Shown here one piece after another: positions 22,640 to 33,585 of a stretch of DNA of 64,000 nt (position 1 is the stretch's first letter; each line of letters begins with the position of its first letter). Origin of the DNA: Xiphydria camelus (taxonomy: Eukaryota; Arthropoda; Insecta; Hymenoptera; Xiphydriidae); NCBI GenBank assembly GCA_963678675.1, contig OY783198.1:67001-131000 (forward strand). The letters are read 5' to 3'. Position numbers and translations under genes: made by a program. The notes beneath the pieces are model-generated. The model was not told the DNA's origin, made no database searches, and worked only from the letters and a program-made list of their open reading frames with translations.

Positions 22640-24317
22640 TCTCGGAAGTTCGTGATTCACGGTAATTCACCAAACGCGATAATTTCGGTATTCGTCCTAG
22701 CTGCGCTATAGCTATAGTCCGACTAACTTCTCTTCGTCGCATTGAGAAACTCGACAATTAGCCCGACCATAGCGAACGTTTCCGCGGTCACGCCAAGGGG
22801 TAGTTTAAGCCGGAGGATAACGCCAAGCCTCTCGCAGACGGTCTCGTGGGCATGCATCTGTGTCGCTCGACTCTTTCGCCTTCGACACACAGATATATTT
22901 ACCTATATCAAACGCACGTAATAAGCGAATTCTGCCGGAAGCGCAGTAAAACAGCTATGCAAACTGCACTCTGCTCCTTCTCTCGGGAAGAGGCTGCATC
23001 CGCTCGCATGTCGGAGTCAGATGCTAGCGAGGTGTGCTTTGAAATTATGCTGTGTATAACGATACCATCGCCCGACGTTTAAGGGCAAAGCGGGGAAAGG
23101 AGAATCAAGGGTAGAAGGGAGGGACAGACAAAAATAAGCGAAAGAGGTACCGCGAGGGCACATAATATCGTTCGAAGGGAACGACAGTGACGAACCACCT
23201 TCGAGTGAGGCGCCCTTGCGTTTCGCATGCGGAACCCTTCCCAGGAATTCTCATATGCGATACAAACGACCCGCGCGCGAGGGATGGAAGAGCGGCGTTC
23301 CTGGTTTTATTCTGCGAGCCTCTCTCGCGCGGTTCGCGCCTCTTAACGGATTCGCCGTGGCGCTGCAGGAATGCGGCGCCGTATTTCAATATCGGCGAGC
23401 TTTCGCGCGCGGCGTCGCCTCGGACTCGGCGTTCGCGACGAGGTAATAAGCGTAGCGGGGCGGTTTATTGGCGCGCGCGACGCTGCATATCATTAAAGAC
23501 GATGTACATCCCGTTTTTATTGCGCGATATTGCGCGAGCTCGTATAGCAATTTTCTTTCGTTCGTTTTGACGCGCCGAATCTCTCCTTATCCCTCTCTCT
23601 AATCTCGGTCGCCACTACACGCGAGCGCGCGCTATAGAGCGAGTATATTTATATGTACGTACGTGCGAAGAGCGCGTAACTCGTTCACCGCGTACTTTTT
23701 AGAACTCCGCTTATCCGCCCATTTCTCCGCCGCTTTTTCTCGCGCGTTCCCTCTCATCCTCCGCCTTCCTCCCAGAGTACGCGATGATTCCCACTCCCCC
23801 TCGCCGACGTAGTCTATTTTCTCTCGCCTTGCCCCCTTTTTTTCGCCGGTATTCTACACGGATTAACGGTCGCGGGCTTTACTCTGCGTACCGGGGCAAC
23901 GTCGATTTGTTATAGTTAACCGCGGCTACTGTGGTTCGCGCGCCTGGAACAGCTTCCATTTGGGCGGCTGAATCGCGAGCTTGGAAATGTTTCGATCGTA
24001 TACGAAAAGACTGATATCAGTAAGTTTTACTGTATTTATAATAAAGGATGTACACGCAAGGATTTTCGGATGTTCCTGCTGTGCTAAAAAAACAATTTTT
24101 TTTTTTTGAAAACTTACAGTAAATTTTCATGTAAAGTATAAAGATTTAATGTTTTGAAAACAAAATTACTGCGTACCCCTCTCAATCCTCATGCGTACCT
24201 CTTTTATTGTATTGTAAGTACGGTAAAATTGACTGGTGTCAATTTTTCCGTGTATGGGAATGGTAATATTTATGGGGCGAAACTTTATACTGATTGTATA
24301 CTGTAATCTCTCGCATA
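22635..24317. other. No gene recognised
   Basis: 22.6-24.0 kb is CpG-rich with frames up to 127 codons (23187-23570) that overlap others in all frames. At 24018-24130 a weak inverted pair (AGTAAGTTTTACTGTATTTA versus AAACTTACAGTAAAT) suggests a decayed AT-rich element. Confidence 0.4.
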
Positions 24318-24560
24318 TGCAGAGAAAAGGAATTAGTTGAATCTATTGAAAATTACTTGCGGGATCACGAGTAATCATTTATTTATTTCAATGAAATCCT
24401 TTAATATAAATCAATTAAATATCTCTTCCTTACAATCATATATAATAGCATGTGATTGCAAGGCAGAAATATCAAATTAATATTTAAAAAAAAGGTGTGA
24501 GTGCCTTCATGTTACCTTTATTGTCAGTGGAGGTCAAATTTAGGTCAAGTATAGTTCGAC

Positions 24561-24925
24561 TTTTTGAACACCCTGTATAAGATTTACTAACTCAAACCTT
24601 CGCGGATATGCGTCCAACTCTTCCCCAAATTTTCATCGCAATCGGATGAACGGTTTAGGAAGGCATAATAATCATCCGTACCGGTACTTTTTGAACACCC
24701 TGTATAAGATTTACTAACTCAGAAACCTTCGCGGGCATGCGTCCAACCATTCCCCAACTTTTCATCGCAATCGGATGAACGGTTTAGGAAGGCATAATAA
24801 TCATCAGTACCGGTACTTTTTGAACACCCTGTATAAGATTTACTAACTCAGAAACCTTCGCGGGCATGCGTCCAACCATTCCCCAAAGTTTCATCGCAAT
24901 CGGATGAACGGTTTATAGGAAGGCA
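24561..24925. repeat. Three tandem copies of a ~128-bp unit
   Basis: Copies start at 24561, 24688 and 24817 (127 and 129 bp apart), the third truncated. Each begins TTTTTGAACACCCTGTATAA and contains GCGTCCAACNNTTCCCCAA, then TCGCAATCGGATGAACGGTT and GGAAGGCATAATAATCAT. Copies 2 and 3 are more alike than copy 1. The ACACCCTGTA word is the mirror of the TACAGGGTGT termini seen at 3055 and 50711. Confidence 0.9.
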
Positions 24926-25048
24926 TTTGATATTACCTTAAAGGTCACGGTCAAGGTCAAATCCAATACGACCACTGGGTAGCCAAGGGAAAATCCTTAA
25001 AGTTTTGTATTAAACATTTTTCTCTAAAATGTTTTCCCGTTGAGATAA

Positions 25049-25225
25049 TCCAGCTTGCTAAGAGACATCTTAGAAGCAGAAACGGGAAAAAAGAGAGAGG
25101 TAGGTAGGCCGCGGTTAGACTACATTTCGCAAATCATTAAGGACGTAGGTTGTTCGAAATACAGGGAAATGAAAAGACTAGCGGAGGACAGGAAAAGATG
25201 GAGAATGGTATCAAACCAGTCTTAG
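25049..25225 (+). pseudogene. LINE ORF2 C-terminus relic (5'-truncated)
   Basis: An open frame of about 58 codons ends at TAG 25223-25225. Its peptide includes GRPRLDYISQI, KDVGCSKYREMKRLAEDR and KRWRMVSNQS. The GRPR..(W/D)..I...V..Y..m..LAEDR..WR pattern is typical of the extreme C-terminus of endonuclease-reverse transcriptases of non-LTR elements (RTE-like or CR1-like; I cannot decide the clade). Upstream an in-frame TAA ends the similarity. Directly downstream is a TGATGATGAACTTTATGATGA tail, as in LINEs that end in short tandem repeats. The insert interrupts family E copy 2. The tandem array upstream may be the element's own sequence or an older insertion. Confidence 0.7.
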
Positions 25226-25262
25226 GACTGATAACTTTATGATGATGAACTTTATGATGAAA
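25226..25262 (+). other. LINE 3' tail of TGATGA-type repeats
   Basis: GACTGATAACTTTATGATGATG follows the LINE stop codon and passes into family E sequence, so the 3' untranslated region is only about 37 nt. Confidence 0.6.
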
Positions 25263-25328
25263 TGAATAATTACTCGTGACACTCTGCAAGTAATTAATAG
25301 TAGATCCACCTAACTCTTTTTCTCTGTG

Positions 25329-25772
25329 CAGAAAAACGTATTTAATAGGCGATTAATAACGTGAAAATATATGCAGCCTCGTAACTTCGTCTCAATATCA
25401 ATTTCGCTTATCGAGAGCTATACCTACAGTAACCGGCGGACCGACTGAAGTAGTAATAGTCGAGTCAAATCAGATCGGTCATCCCTACTTCTCGTGTATA
25501 GGATACCCGCGCGCTCGGCTACATTCGTCGATGTAGAGCCGATGCGCCGACGTCTCGAGAGGCTAGCGAGGCATGAGTTCGTGGAGGGTCGAAGGGATAC
25601 CACCCTCGGCATCCACCGGCTCCCGCTTGTACGAGAGCCGAAAACGCCGTATTTCCCGAGAAATTCCGAGCGAGTAGCGAACGCGCTCGCATTCTCAAGA
25701 TTTCCGGGCAGTAACACCGCGCCTACTAATTGAACCCCGTCTGACCTGGATTCATTTTCCGACGAAGCGAAA

Positions 25773-25775
<3 letters not shown>
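25329..25775. other. No gene recognised
   Basis: Frames on both strands at 25424-25733 cover the same bases. No motif. Confidence 0.4.

Positions 25776-25829
<54 letters not shown>
25776..25829. repeat. (GA)n microsatellite
   Basis: GA array with one AA interruption near the end. Confidence 0.9.
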
Positions 25830-26379
25830 CGTGGGGGAGGTAGCCGAACGCGCAGTAGGAAGGAAATACTGGAAAAGAGGCGCGCGAAATCACCGCGATG
25901 GAGGTCGAGGCGCGCGCGTGGCTGTATATGTATTGTATATTATATGCACGTGTGCAGTTAGAACGCAGGAACGAAGGTACGTTTGCAACGTAAACTTTGA
26001 CCGTACCAACCCCACTTATCAGATTATTTCCACATCCGCAGACTAATATTTCAAAGTGACCACTCGTTATCCAACCCTCCCCTTCCCCTCCTCCGTGACC
26101 GTTACCCCTTCCATCCGCACACCGGTACGCTCGCACAAAAATGTACCGAACTTGCATCGCGTTGCACGTGCACCGCGCTACACGGCGCGAAAATATCGAA
26201 TGGGTTCTCGTTATTTTTTTATTCGGCTCTCATCGCGCGCTGTGCAGAGCATGAGAGTGGAATGTACAACGGGGTTGGGAGAGAGAAAAGAGCGGGGAAA
26301 AATTACGGATCGAAAAATTGATTGGAAGCTCGTTTAGAGTTCAGAGGGCTGTGCGATGTGATCATTCTGGCATTTAATA
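25830..26379. other. No gene recognised
   Basis: No supported exon. Frames overlap on both strands. Confidence 0.4.
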
Positions 26380-27420
26380 TGCGTTGGACGACGGCTGTTC
26401 TCTATATCCAACCAACGCAACGACGTCCTCGTCGACACAGCGAAATGGCCCTCGTTTCATTTTGAAGCTTGAATAGGTACCTTCGCGGCTCGTGTAGCTA
26501 ACTACCTATATATAATGTATTTTTTCGCCACGCTCGTTTTTCTCGTGTGAATTTCAGTCCAGTCTTGCTGATGCTGTTAGAAATTAGTTTAATGGAAAGA
26601 GGGATGAGTGTCTATTTATATATATTTTGGGTTTTATATCTTTTCAAGCGAAAGATATTAAATTATAGAGCAGAATACATATTTAGATAAAATAATTGAA
26701 TTACATTACGCCTCGTGAAAAGGAGCAACAGTGAAATACTCAATAGCAGAAATAAGGAAAAAACTGGGAAAAAGACAGGAATTTTGGTCCAGTGTTCCTG
26801 TTGCTGTTAGACATTAATATAATAGGAAGAGGGAGTGTCTATTTATTTTGAATCTTACGTTTTTTCGAGCCAAAGATATTAAGTTACAGAGCAGAACATG
26901 TATTTGGATTAAGGTAATTGAATTAAATTACGTCCCGCGAAAATGAGCGACAATGAAATGCTCAGTTGTAGAAATGAGAAGAAACTGGAAAAATTATGCA
27001 ATTCGAAGAACAGCGCAGAGGGGTGGTCCGTATCACCGCAGATGCGGCAGTTACGCGCGGTCCCCCATTTGCAACCTGCATTACGTTTTCGTAAACGTGA
27101 CGAAATCGTCCCTCGTTCCGTTTGAAAGACTTAATAATACAGGCGTCGTTGGCTATACAGGTGCCCGACTATTACTGGGCCCCTCCTCTCTTTTTAGTAG
27201 CGCGAATGTAACCACCGGCATCGCGTTACGGGAGAGGGGCGTAAAAAAATAGGGGCGGAATGCTATAGTCGGTACGGGGGTTGGTTTATGCAGGACTAGT
27301 CGCTCCTCCCGACGTTTAGCATGCACGTTACGCGCGAACCTCCATTTGCAGCGTGCACGACATTCTCGTAAACGCGGCGAAATCTCCCTCGCTCCACTTT
27401 GGGGGTTTAATACGCGGAGA
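26380..27420. repeat. Block of diverged local duplications
   Basis: A ~225-bp unit occurs twice in tandem (about 26557-26789 and 26790-27010). Both start GTCCAGT and share GAGTGTCTATTTAT, AAAGATATTAA, TACAGAGCAGAA or TATAGAGCAGAA, and TTGAATTA. A second ~100-bp unit occurs three times around it (about 26400-26475, 27040-27145, 27318-27418), sharing CGTAAACGNGNCGAAAT and CCCTCGTTNC. The pattern implies several rounds of segmental duplication. The short frames at 26943-27252 come from these copies and are not conserved between them. Confidence 0.6.
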
Positions 27421-28260
27421 GAAATGTGTCGCGGGTGTATATCGAAACACGCATTTCCGGTGTAATAAGTCCGATCTCTCGCGACGCGAGAAAAATGTCT
27501 TCCACTGGAGTAGACGTTGACTTATTCGATATCTATAATTATACGAGTACTTTGGAATTTATTTGATCGGGATGGAATTCATTTCATCTCGATAGGCATT
27601 CGTTCAATTAAAATTGAACCCGTCGTCGTTTTATTTCAAGATCTGCCGGGTTTTATTATATTCCAATAAAAAGGCTCACCGTTTTATTTATAAAACCGTA
27701 TCTCCGAGACCAGGAAATGCAACGTCGAGGTATTTTCGAGAGGCTGCTTTCTCCGCGCGCGATTCACCGCACGAAAAGAATGTCTGAATCAACCTCCGCC
27801 TCACCCCACGCCCCGTCTCAACCTACAGCACTGCTCTATTTCTCCCTCCGCAATCGACTTGGTGTGCTTCCACCCTTTCGTCCACTTCGTCGTTCTTCCG
27901 GGAGTCGCGGCGCTCCCGCGCATTCGTTTTCCAGGCCGGTTTCCGCCCCGTGTGACGGCCTTTTCTTTCGACGGGTCAAGTGGATACGTTTGGCCCGGTT
28001 ATTCTCGAATCACGCTGCGCACACGGAAGCGAGATGTCGAGGCGTGGAATGCCCGTCACGTAACGCCGGGGATACGGGGAAGTAGCGACGTGGTGCTCTC
28101 GGCGAGGGTGGAGGAGGGAGGGGGCGAAACACCTCGACGTGGGACGGAAAAGTCGGGTTTCTTTTTTTCTACAACAACCCGACAGTCGCTTCGATTAGAA
28201 AAAATTGCTGGAGCGAGCGTCGGTTACGTACGACTCTTTACAGTTTCCCAACGCTGAATG
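27421..28260. other. No gene recognised
   Basis: Frames of 122 and 132 codons (27717-28257) overlap in different frames of the same strand. No motif or splice context. Confidence 0.4.
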
Positions 28261-28481
28261 TACGAGGGTCATTTGAATAGTTTCCGGCCTTTCTAGGAAA
28301 AACACACACAATTTCAAGGTAAAAAAAATGTATTACTTCTCAACATGGTCTCTTTGTAACTCGATACATTTAATCCATCATTTCTCCCAAACCTTCAAGC
28401 CGTCAGAAAAAAATTCTTTTTGCCCACCTGAAAAATACCGATCTATACAGCGTTTTCCACCTCGGCATTTGTCCCAAATCC
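28261..28481 (-). mobile_element. Second mariner-like element, 3' end only
   Basis: Begins TACGAGGGTCATTTGAATAG, which resembles mariner-type terminal repeats and contains the TA target. On the minus strand, a transposase C-terminus ends at TAA (28333-28335). The frame reads IWDKCRGGKRCIDRYF, then FFSDGLKVWEK, a stop where arginine is usual, then WIKCIELQRDHVEK. The W-KCI-L-GDYVEK ending is characteristic of mariner-family transposases. The element stops at a poly-C run near 28481, so catalytic domains are absent. A different subfamily from the copy at 39447. Confidence 0.72.
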
Positions 28482-28515
28482 CCCCCCCCCCACCCTCCAA
28501 AAAATTTTCCAATAT

Positions 28516-28595
28516 ATAGGTGTATAACTTTGCGCCCGCCGTTCTCCTCATATCTCAATACGAGGAAAACAGCGGAAGCAAAGTTGTGCACCTCT
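28516..28595. mobile_element. Palindromic mini-element, copy 1 (decayed)
   Basis: AGGTGTATAACTTTGCGCC on the left and GCAAAGTTGTGCACCT on the right enclose about 45 bp with a CCGTTCTCCTC/GAGGAAAACAGCGG pairing. The same family as the clean 80-bp copy at 36230-36309. Confidence 0.6.
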
Positions 28596-29218
28596 TTACT
28601 ATTCGAAGGTGATTCCAACATTACTGCGTCATGCGCAGAAGTGGACAAATTTGAGTCGACAAGTCGGCATACCGGTTTGTATGTAGGTACCTTGGTCCTA
28701 ACGACTTCGACTACTTCGAGTTTTGTCGATGGAAAGGAGGGAGAGGGGAGGACGGACCGTATGTATTTCTCGAGAGAGAAAAGGGCGGGGGAGCTAAGAA
28801 AAGTTTATCTTCTCCTCTCTCGTGTATGGAGGATCGAACCGCGAAGTCGAAGCAATTACATCGAGACTTTTTCACACGGGTGACTTTCTCCCCGCGGGAG
28901 CAGTTCGCCGCACCAACGGGGGGAAAACACGGGAGCGTCCATTTAAGCAGGAACAACAAGGGTCGCGCGTCTGTAGTTTTTTCCCGGTGGGCGTTCGTCC
29001 GATTAGAATTTTTGAAACGAAAAAAGATTTGCGAGCGAGATATTTTTTCTTGTTTTTTCGAAATTTCGATTCCGTGATTCGGGGAAATTCGGTCTTCTCA
29101 TAAAGAAAATATTCATATTTTTAAATTCAATCTGTAATCTATATAGAAATTTAATATCACACGAAAAAGTAAATGTCCGAAAAAATAATTATCCATAAAG
29201 TAAAAGCGTTTCTCTCTA
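28596..29218. other. No gene recognised
   Basis: Overlapping frames on both strands around 28711-29103, no motifs. Confidence 0.4.
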
Positions 29219-29375
29219 CAATGTTGTGACGGCTTCGAAATGCAAGAGAGACACATTTATGCAAGCAACGAGTGCGAGAGAGATAGGCTTACAAAACGAT
29301 GACGTACCTGCATTTCCAAATGTCGGTTTCCAGCTCGAATAAGGCCGAGAATAAAGAACGAAAAAATACGGGGTA
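29219..29375 (-). repeat. Family I interspersed repeat, copy 3
   Basis: Reverse complement aligns with copies at 1985-2145 and 10940-11100. The open frame on the minus strand reads TPYFFVLYSRPYSSW and ISLALVAC, close to the plus-strand peptides of the other copies. Flanking 29376-29460 (minus) continues with GATTCGAAGA, as at 10915. Confidence 0.65.
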
Positions 29376-29570
29376 AATAATTGTATCAAAATTCTCTTCG
29401 AATCGGCAGTAAGAAAAATTCGTGAGAGAAACAGATTCGAAAAATACAAACTCATGTGGTGTGAATTTTATCTCAACTTGTTCTTTATTCAGAAACGAAA
29501 AGTTGATCGACAGTTTTCTCTTCGAAAAAAATTGTAGGTAACTTTTCGTTAACGCCGTACCGACTCCCAT

Positions 29571-30207
29571 AATGATATTTCCCTACGGGATGTAAAAGTC
29601 GTTCTCGCGTGATGCAGAGCGCATATTTGCGTCGAGCATTATGTGCATTCGAGTCGTTTCAGTGAAATTTGCCTTCGCTACTCCCGCTGCTTCTCGGAAT
29701 ATACTGATATTCCATTGAGATCGACGCTGCGATACTGTGCCGTGAAAATCATTCGCGTCGCCGCGCCGGAGCGAGGAAAGTCTCCTCTGCGCGATTCCTG
29801 GCAGAGTATTTCTGAAGCATGTAAGCTTCCGATTGCGTTACTCGGCCGGATGCAGCGACAACGTCTTTCATCCGGAAAATCGCGCGATGTTTGCATTCCG
29901 CGTCTTTTGCGTCGATACTCGCTGAGTTCTTATTGACTTGTTCTTTTATGTCGACGGGAAACTATGAGCGGAAGCTGTAAATGTGCAGGAAGCTACGATG
30001 ATCGACGCTCGAGGGTGTGGCACGAGCGATTTTATAGAAATAAATAAATTAACGGAATAATGAAGCGGAATCAGATACGGCAGTGTTTATGAATGCTGAA
30101 ACTATTGATTAATACTGGACCAATCTGTAGATATAGATTTCAATTGATGTGATTAAAAAATCCTCATAAAAAGGCTCTTTAATTCAATTTATCCTCGACT
30201 ATACTTA
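29571..30207. other. No gene recognised
   Basis: Short frames only, no repeats noticed. Confidence 0.4.
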
Positions 30208-30798
30208 CACAGAGAGAAAGTGGGTTAGTAATTTTTACTGGGAATTTCAGTAACAGCACTCTTTGAGGTGAAACACTGAATTCTTTTAATAGACAGCGTA
30301 TTTTTTTTACAGCTCATAACAGTATAAGCCCGTAAAAATGCGACACACATATTAAGAGAAATTGGTAAATTTTACCGTATAAACTTATGTTTATACTATT
30401 ACTAACTGTGAACAGTATGCTGCGCTCTATTAAAAACTTTAATGTTTCACCTCGAGGAGCCCTGTTACCGGGGTACACCAAGGAAAAAGGTCTAGATGAA
30501 TAGGAACCTATAATAGAAAAATTTATCTGAGACAAATAGGAATTTTTTCACATCGAACAAAAATCTATTTGAATTGAATAAATGTTTTGCATATCTCTTT
30601 GAATAAAAGTCTATTTGAATTTGATTGATATTCTACTAGGTTCGTACTCGGTTAAAGAGATGTGAATAAATTCCTGTTCATCTCGCGAATAAATTTCTCT
30701 ATCACAGGTTAGCATTCAACTAGACCTTTTTCCTGAGTGTAACTGTAATAACACATGGGGTTTCCTATGGTTTTTTGCTAATCCTTTTTTTCCCCGTG
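30208..30798. mobile_element. Family D MITE, copy 3, split by F copy 2
   Basis: Starts CACAGAGAGAAAGTGGGTTAG and ends TAATCCTTTTTTTCCCCGTG, flanked by TA on both sides. Contains the CTCGAGGAGCCCTGT and GCGTATTTTTTTTACAGC palindromic words. Interrupted near its right end at 30476-30739. Confidence 0.8.
30476..30739. mobile_element. Family F MITE, copy 2, nested in D copy 3
   Basis: CACCAAGGAAAAAGGTCTAG start and AGACCTTTTTCCTGAGTG end, with TA duplicated on both sides (30474-30475, 30740-30741). Body shares AAATAGGAATTTNTTCACAT with F copy 1. Confidence 0.85.
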
Positions 30799-30913
30799 TA
30801 AAGTCATTGCATTGACATCACATCGGATTGTCATTAATTGTCAATGCCATCGGCTTCTAATTATAAGAGAGTATCCTCATTATCATCCTAAATATACGCG
30901 TACGTAGTTCACC

Positions 30914-30921
30914 ATGGCGGG
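30914..30921 (+). CDS. Speculative micro-exon start (ATG GCG GG before GTGAGT)
   Basis: CACCATGG is an ideal start context and is followed, after eight coding bases, by GTGAGTACAG, an ideal splice donor at 30922. A TATAAG word lies about 50 bp upstream (30862). Eight bases (Met-Ala-Gly start) can be a real first coding exon, but both signals are short enough to occur by chance in 64 kb. Confidence 0.15.
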
Positions 30922-30927
30922 GTGAGT

Positions 30928-32176
30928 ACAGCGATATTCTCTTACGATCCATTTCTCTTCGTCCACCGCGAGCTTACCGCGTCGCACCTGTCGATAAACG
31001 TCGATGCAACCGATGCGTCCCCGTCGCGAAATCGCGCGATATCAATTTCGCCGATTCGTCGCGACGTTCTTCATCTCCGGGGGATCGAAGAGCGCCCGGA
31101 CGAACCATAAATAAAAATGACCCAGACGCCGAAATCTCTCTCGCGACGTTATGCATTATTCGTTTCGCTTTTATGTATATCACGGACGAGAAATTCCCCG
31201 CCTTCTTCCTAATAAAGAATTTTACAAGCGGGACCGGGCGTTAAAAATAAAAGTCAACGAGTGAATTGTGTCTCCCTTTCGGTGAATCGCCGCGGTCCCC
31301 CATGAAATTTCTCGTCGCATCGAAATTGCCTCGTTTCAAACTCGAGCAATTTTCGACGATCAGCGCTATTTTCATTCGCAGCAACGTTGCGGATCGAACA
31401 CTTGTTTTCGATTGCGCCGGGTCGACGTTGAGTCCCACCCACTCGGGCGCGGTTTAATCAATTCCACTGTCCGAATGCTGATCCACTCGTCGGTAGGAGG
31501 GTCGCGAGGGGGTAGTATTGCGCGCCGCGCGCACCGCGTATAAACTCTGTTCATCGCGGCATTAATTCGGCTCGGGTTACACACACTTAGGGTATATTTC
31601 GTTCGGGGTTTGAAATAGATTTATGCGTGGTGTGATACCGCGGTAATACCGAGACGCGCCGTGCTCCGCGCGCGTTAATTATTCACCTCGCGTTGCACTT
31701 CTGAAGGATATGCAAAGTGACGCGCTTTGTATTACTTCGGGATAGACGAGCTTCTCGGTTGCCTTCCGCAGGCGCGGCATTACCGACTCCAGTCGCGCCC
31801 GATGTCAGACAACCGCGAAATATGTTTGCCGCAAAATATACAACGCGTCGCTCGAATACGGAGGGTCGCAGTTTCGAAGAATACTTCGAGTTCCCACGCG
31901 TAGCGTGGGACGTTGCATGGATATATCCATATATACTCTACGAACGCTCTATGCATATTCAATAAGTATAAATACGAGGTGTAATCCTATTTATGATATG
32001 GGAACGAGCAGTGAACGACGCGTTCATTATTCATCTCGCGTTGAAGTTTTGAAAGATACCTACTTTGGTCGAATATTGAAAGTAGCACTCTTTCGAAGTA
32101 TTATCGGATTTCTTTACGGAGAAGATGTTGCATTGAAATTATATAGGTACCTATTCTGTAAATATTCTACTCGTAC
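30928..32176. other. No gene recognised; diverged direct repeats
   Basis: ATTATTCACCTCGCGTTGCA (31679) recurs diverged as ATTATTCATCTCGCGTTGAA (32027). A GTTGCCTTCCGNAGGCGCGG word (31757) recurs at 57420. These suggest old duplications. Frames on both strands have no motif. Confidence 0.4.
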
Positions 32177-32252
32177 AATGAGAAAAATAACATGATCAAT
32201 CTAACCAAAATCCTGAAGACGATGGCTAAACTATCTATAAAATATATCCGGG
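32177..32252 (-). mobile_element. Family A MITE, copy 4, truncated
   Basis: ATGAGAAAAATAACATGATC then TAACCAAAATCCTGAAGACG and ATGGCTAAACTATCTATAAA, matching the left third of minus-oriented A copies. The rest is missing. Confidence 0.65.
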
Positions 32253-32264
32253 TTGCTTCGTTAG

Positions 32265-32397
32265 TGATGACTCTCAATGTCGGAAACGGGCTCTGTAACT
32301 AATACGACGCGCTCGTTTACGCGGAATGCCCGAATGTTTCATAAATTTCTAAACAAATTCGTGCCGCGGTACACAACTCTCCCTCAAAATTCCCACG
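32265..32397 (+). repeat. Family O interspersed repeat, copy 1
   Basis: About 130 bp matching the reverse complement of 44884-45015. Shared exact words include TTTACGCGGAATGCCCGA, TTCATAAATTTCTAAACAAA and TGCCGCGGTACACAAC. No ends typical of DNA transposons. Confidence 0.75.
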
Positions 32398-33027
32398 GGA
32401 CACGTTCGCCTCCGAGGAAATAAACTCGGCTCCTCTACCCCCGCGCGTATTTGGCGACGCGTGAAAACGTTCAATTCTTGCCGTCTATCGGGGTTGGGAT
32501 CGCGAAGTCCTGCTTCCTTCGAGGAGACGCAGTTATCGCCGATCCCCGACGCATCGATATATGCGTATCTGCGCGAGAGTGTACGTGAAATAATAAGAAA
32601 AGAAAAACTCGAGCGAGAGAGACGTGCACACGCGCAAATCTACGCATCTTCGGGTTAGGTACCGCGCGCTCGCGAGGGAGGTGGAAATGTTTCCAATGTC
32701 GAGGGGTGCGTTTGAATGGGCGCGAGGAAAGATGGGTGTGCGCGAGAAAAAAAGAAAGGGTTGAGGTGACGGGAGGAAAGAAAAACCGGAAAAATGAAAG
32801 GCGAGGAGGAAAGGAGAAAAGGGAAGGGTGGAAAATCTACATGGAAAATTTCTTCGAGAGCGCACGACTCTTCTCGCGGGTGTGTGGAGAGCGTAAATTT
32901 CTTTGAGGGAAGAAAACCACTGCGACCCTCTTCGGGGCTGTACCGCCGCATCGCTGTGATGAAAGTTCAGTCTCGTTATAAACGGGTACGTAAACTCTCT
33001 GTAGCGGAGCTTATACAGTTTACGCCG
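32398..33027. other. No gene recognised
   Basis: A 257-codon minus frame (32533-33306) spans this stretch and a CGT array. It is rich in low-complexity serine, arginine, proline and phenylalanine and has overlapping frames on both strands, so I do not accept it as a gene. Confidence 0.4.

Positions 33028-33061
<34 letters not shown>
33028..33061. repeat. (CGT)n microsatellite
   Basis: About eleven CGT trinucleotides. Confidence 0.9.
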
Positions 33062-33368
33062 TCTACATACGCGGAGCTATCTGTTCGGGGGTGAATCATG
33101 ATTGTTGGTACCTCCAATGGAACACACGGGGTTTGCATGGGAAATGATATGATATGCGGGAGCGCTTCGGGTCTACATACAGTCAACCCCCGATGGAAGA
33201 GCGATGAGGAAGGAAGCGCGGAAGGGTGAGTGGTCTTCCGGTATATGAAGAAGAGGAAGAAACGTCGATAGCTCCACAGCGCGAACGTATTACGCATTCC
33301 GCGCAATTCGTATGAGTTCGTGGCACGGATACTTCTTGCCAGGTGTCCTGCGGGATCGACCGAATCAA

Positions 33369-33585
33369 TACTGAGAAAAAAACTTCGTCAATCTAATCAG
33401 AATCCTGGAAACGATGACCAAACCGTTGGGTGAAATATGGATCCTCTCCATCAGAGAGTTTGGTTGTAATAACTAAACATTTGTTTAAAATAACTAAACA
33501 TTATTTCGATCGGCCTGTATTTTGGCTAGAATAACCTGTTTAACTAGACGCATTTTGTCATTTCAACCTAATTATTTTTCTCGAA
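33369..33585 (-). mobile_element. Family A MITE, copy 5
   Basis: TACTGAGAAAAAAACTTCG start and CCTAATTATTTTTCTCG end. Contains ACCAAACCGTTGGGTGAAA and TATGGATCCTCTCCATC. Confidence 0.8.

Larger units (their letters stand above)
24318..25328. mobile_element. Family E MITE, copy 2, split by a LINE insertion
   Basis: Left part 24318-24488 starts TGCAGAGAAAAGGAATTAG and includes GAAAATTACTTGCGGGATC and CAAGGCAGAAATATCAA. The right part resumes near 25257 (AATGAATAATTACTCG) and ends CTAACTCTTTTTCTCTGTG at 25328. About 770 bp of foreign sequence (tandem array plus LINE C-terminus) sits between. Confidence 0.75.

Noticed and set aside
24561..24925. Tandem repeats considered as a CRISPR array
   Set aside because: Units are contiguous ~128-bp copies without spacers, in eukaryotic DNA.
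32533..33306. 257-codon frame on the minus strand, longest in the window
   Set aside because: Includes a CGT array read as polyarginine and low-complexity Ser/Phe/Pro. Alternative frames are also open, so composition explains it.
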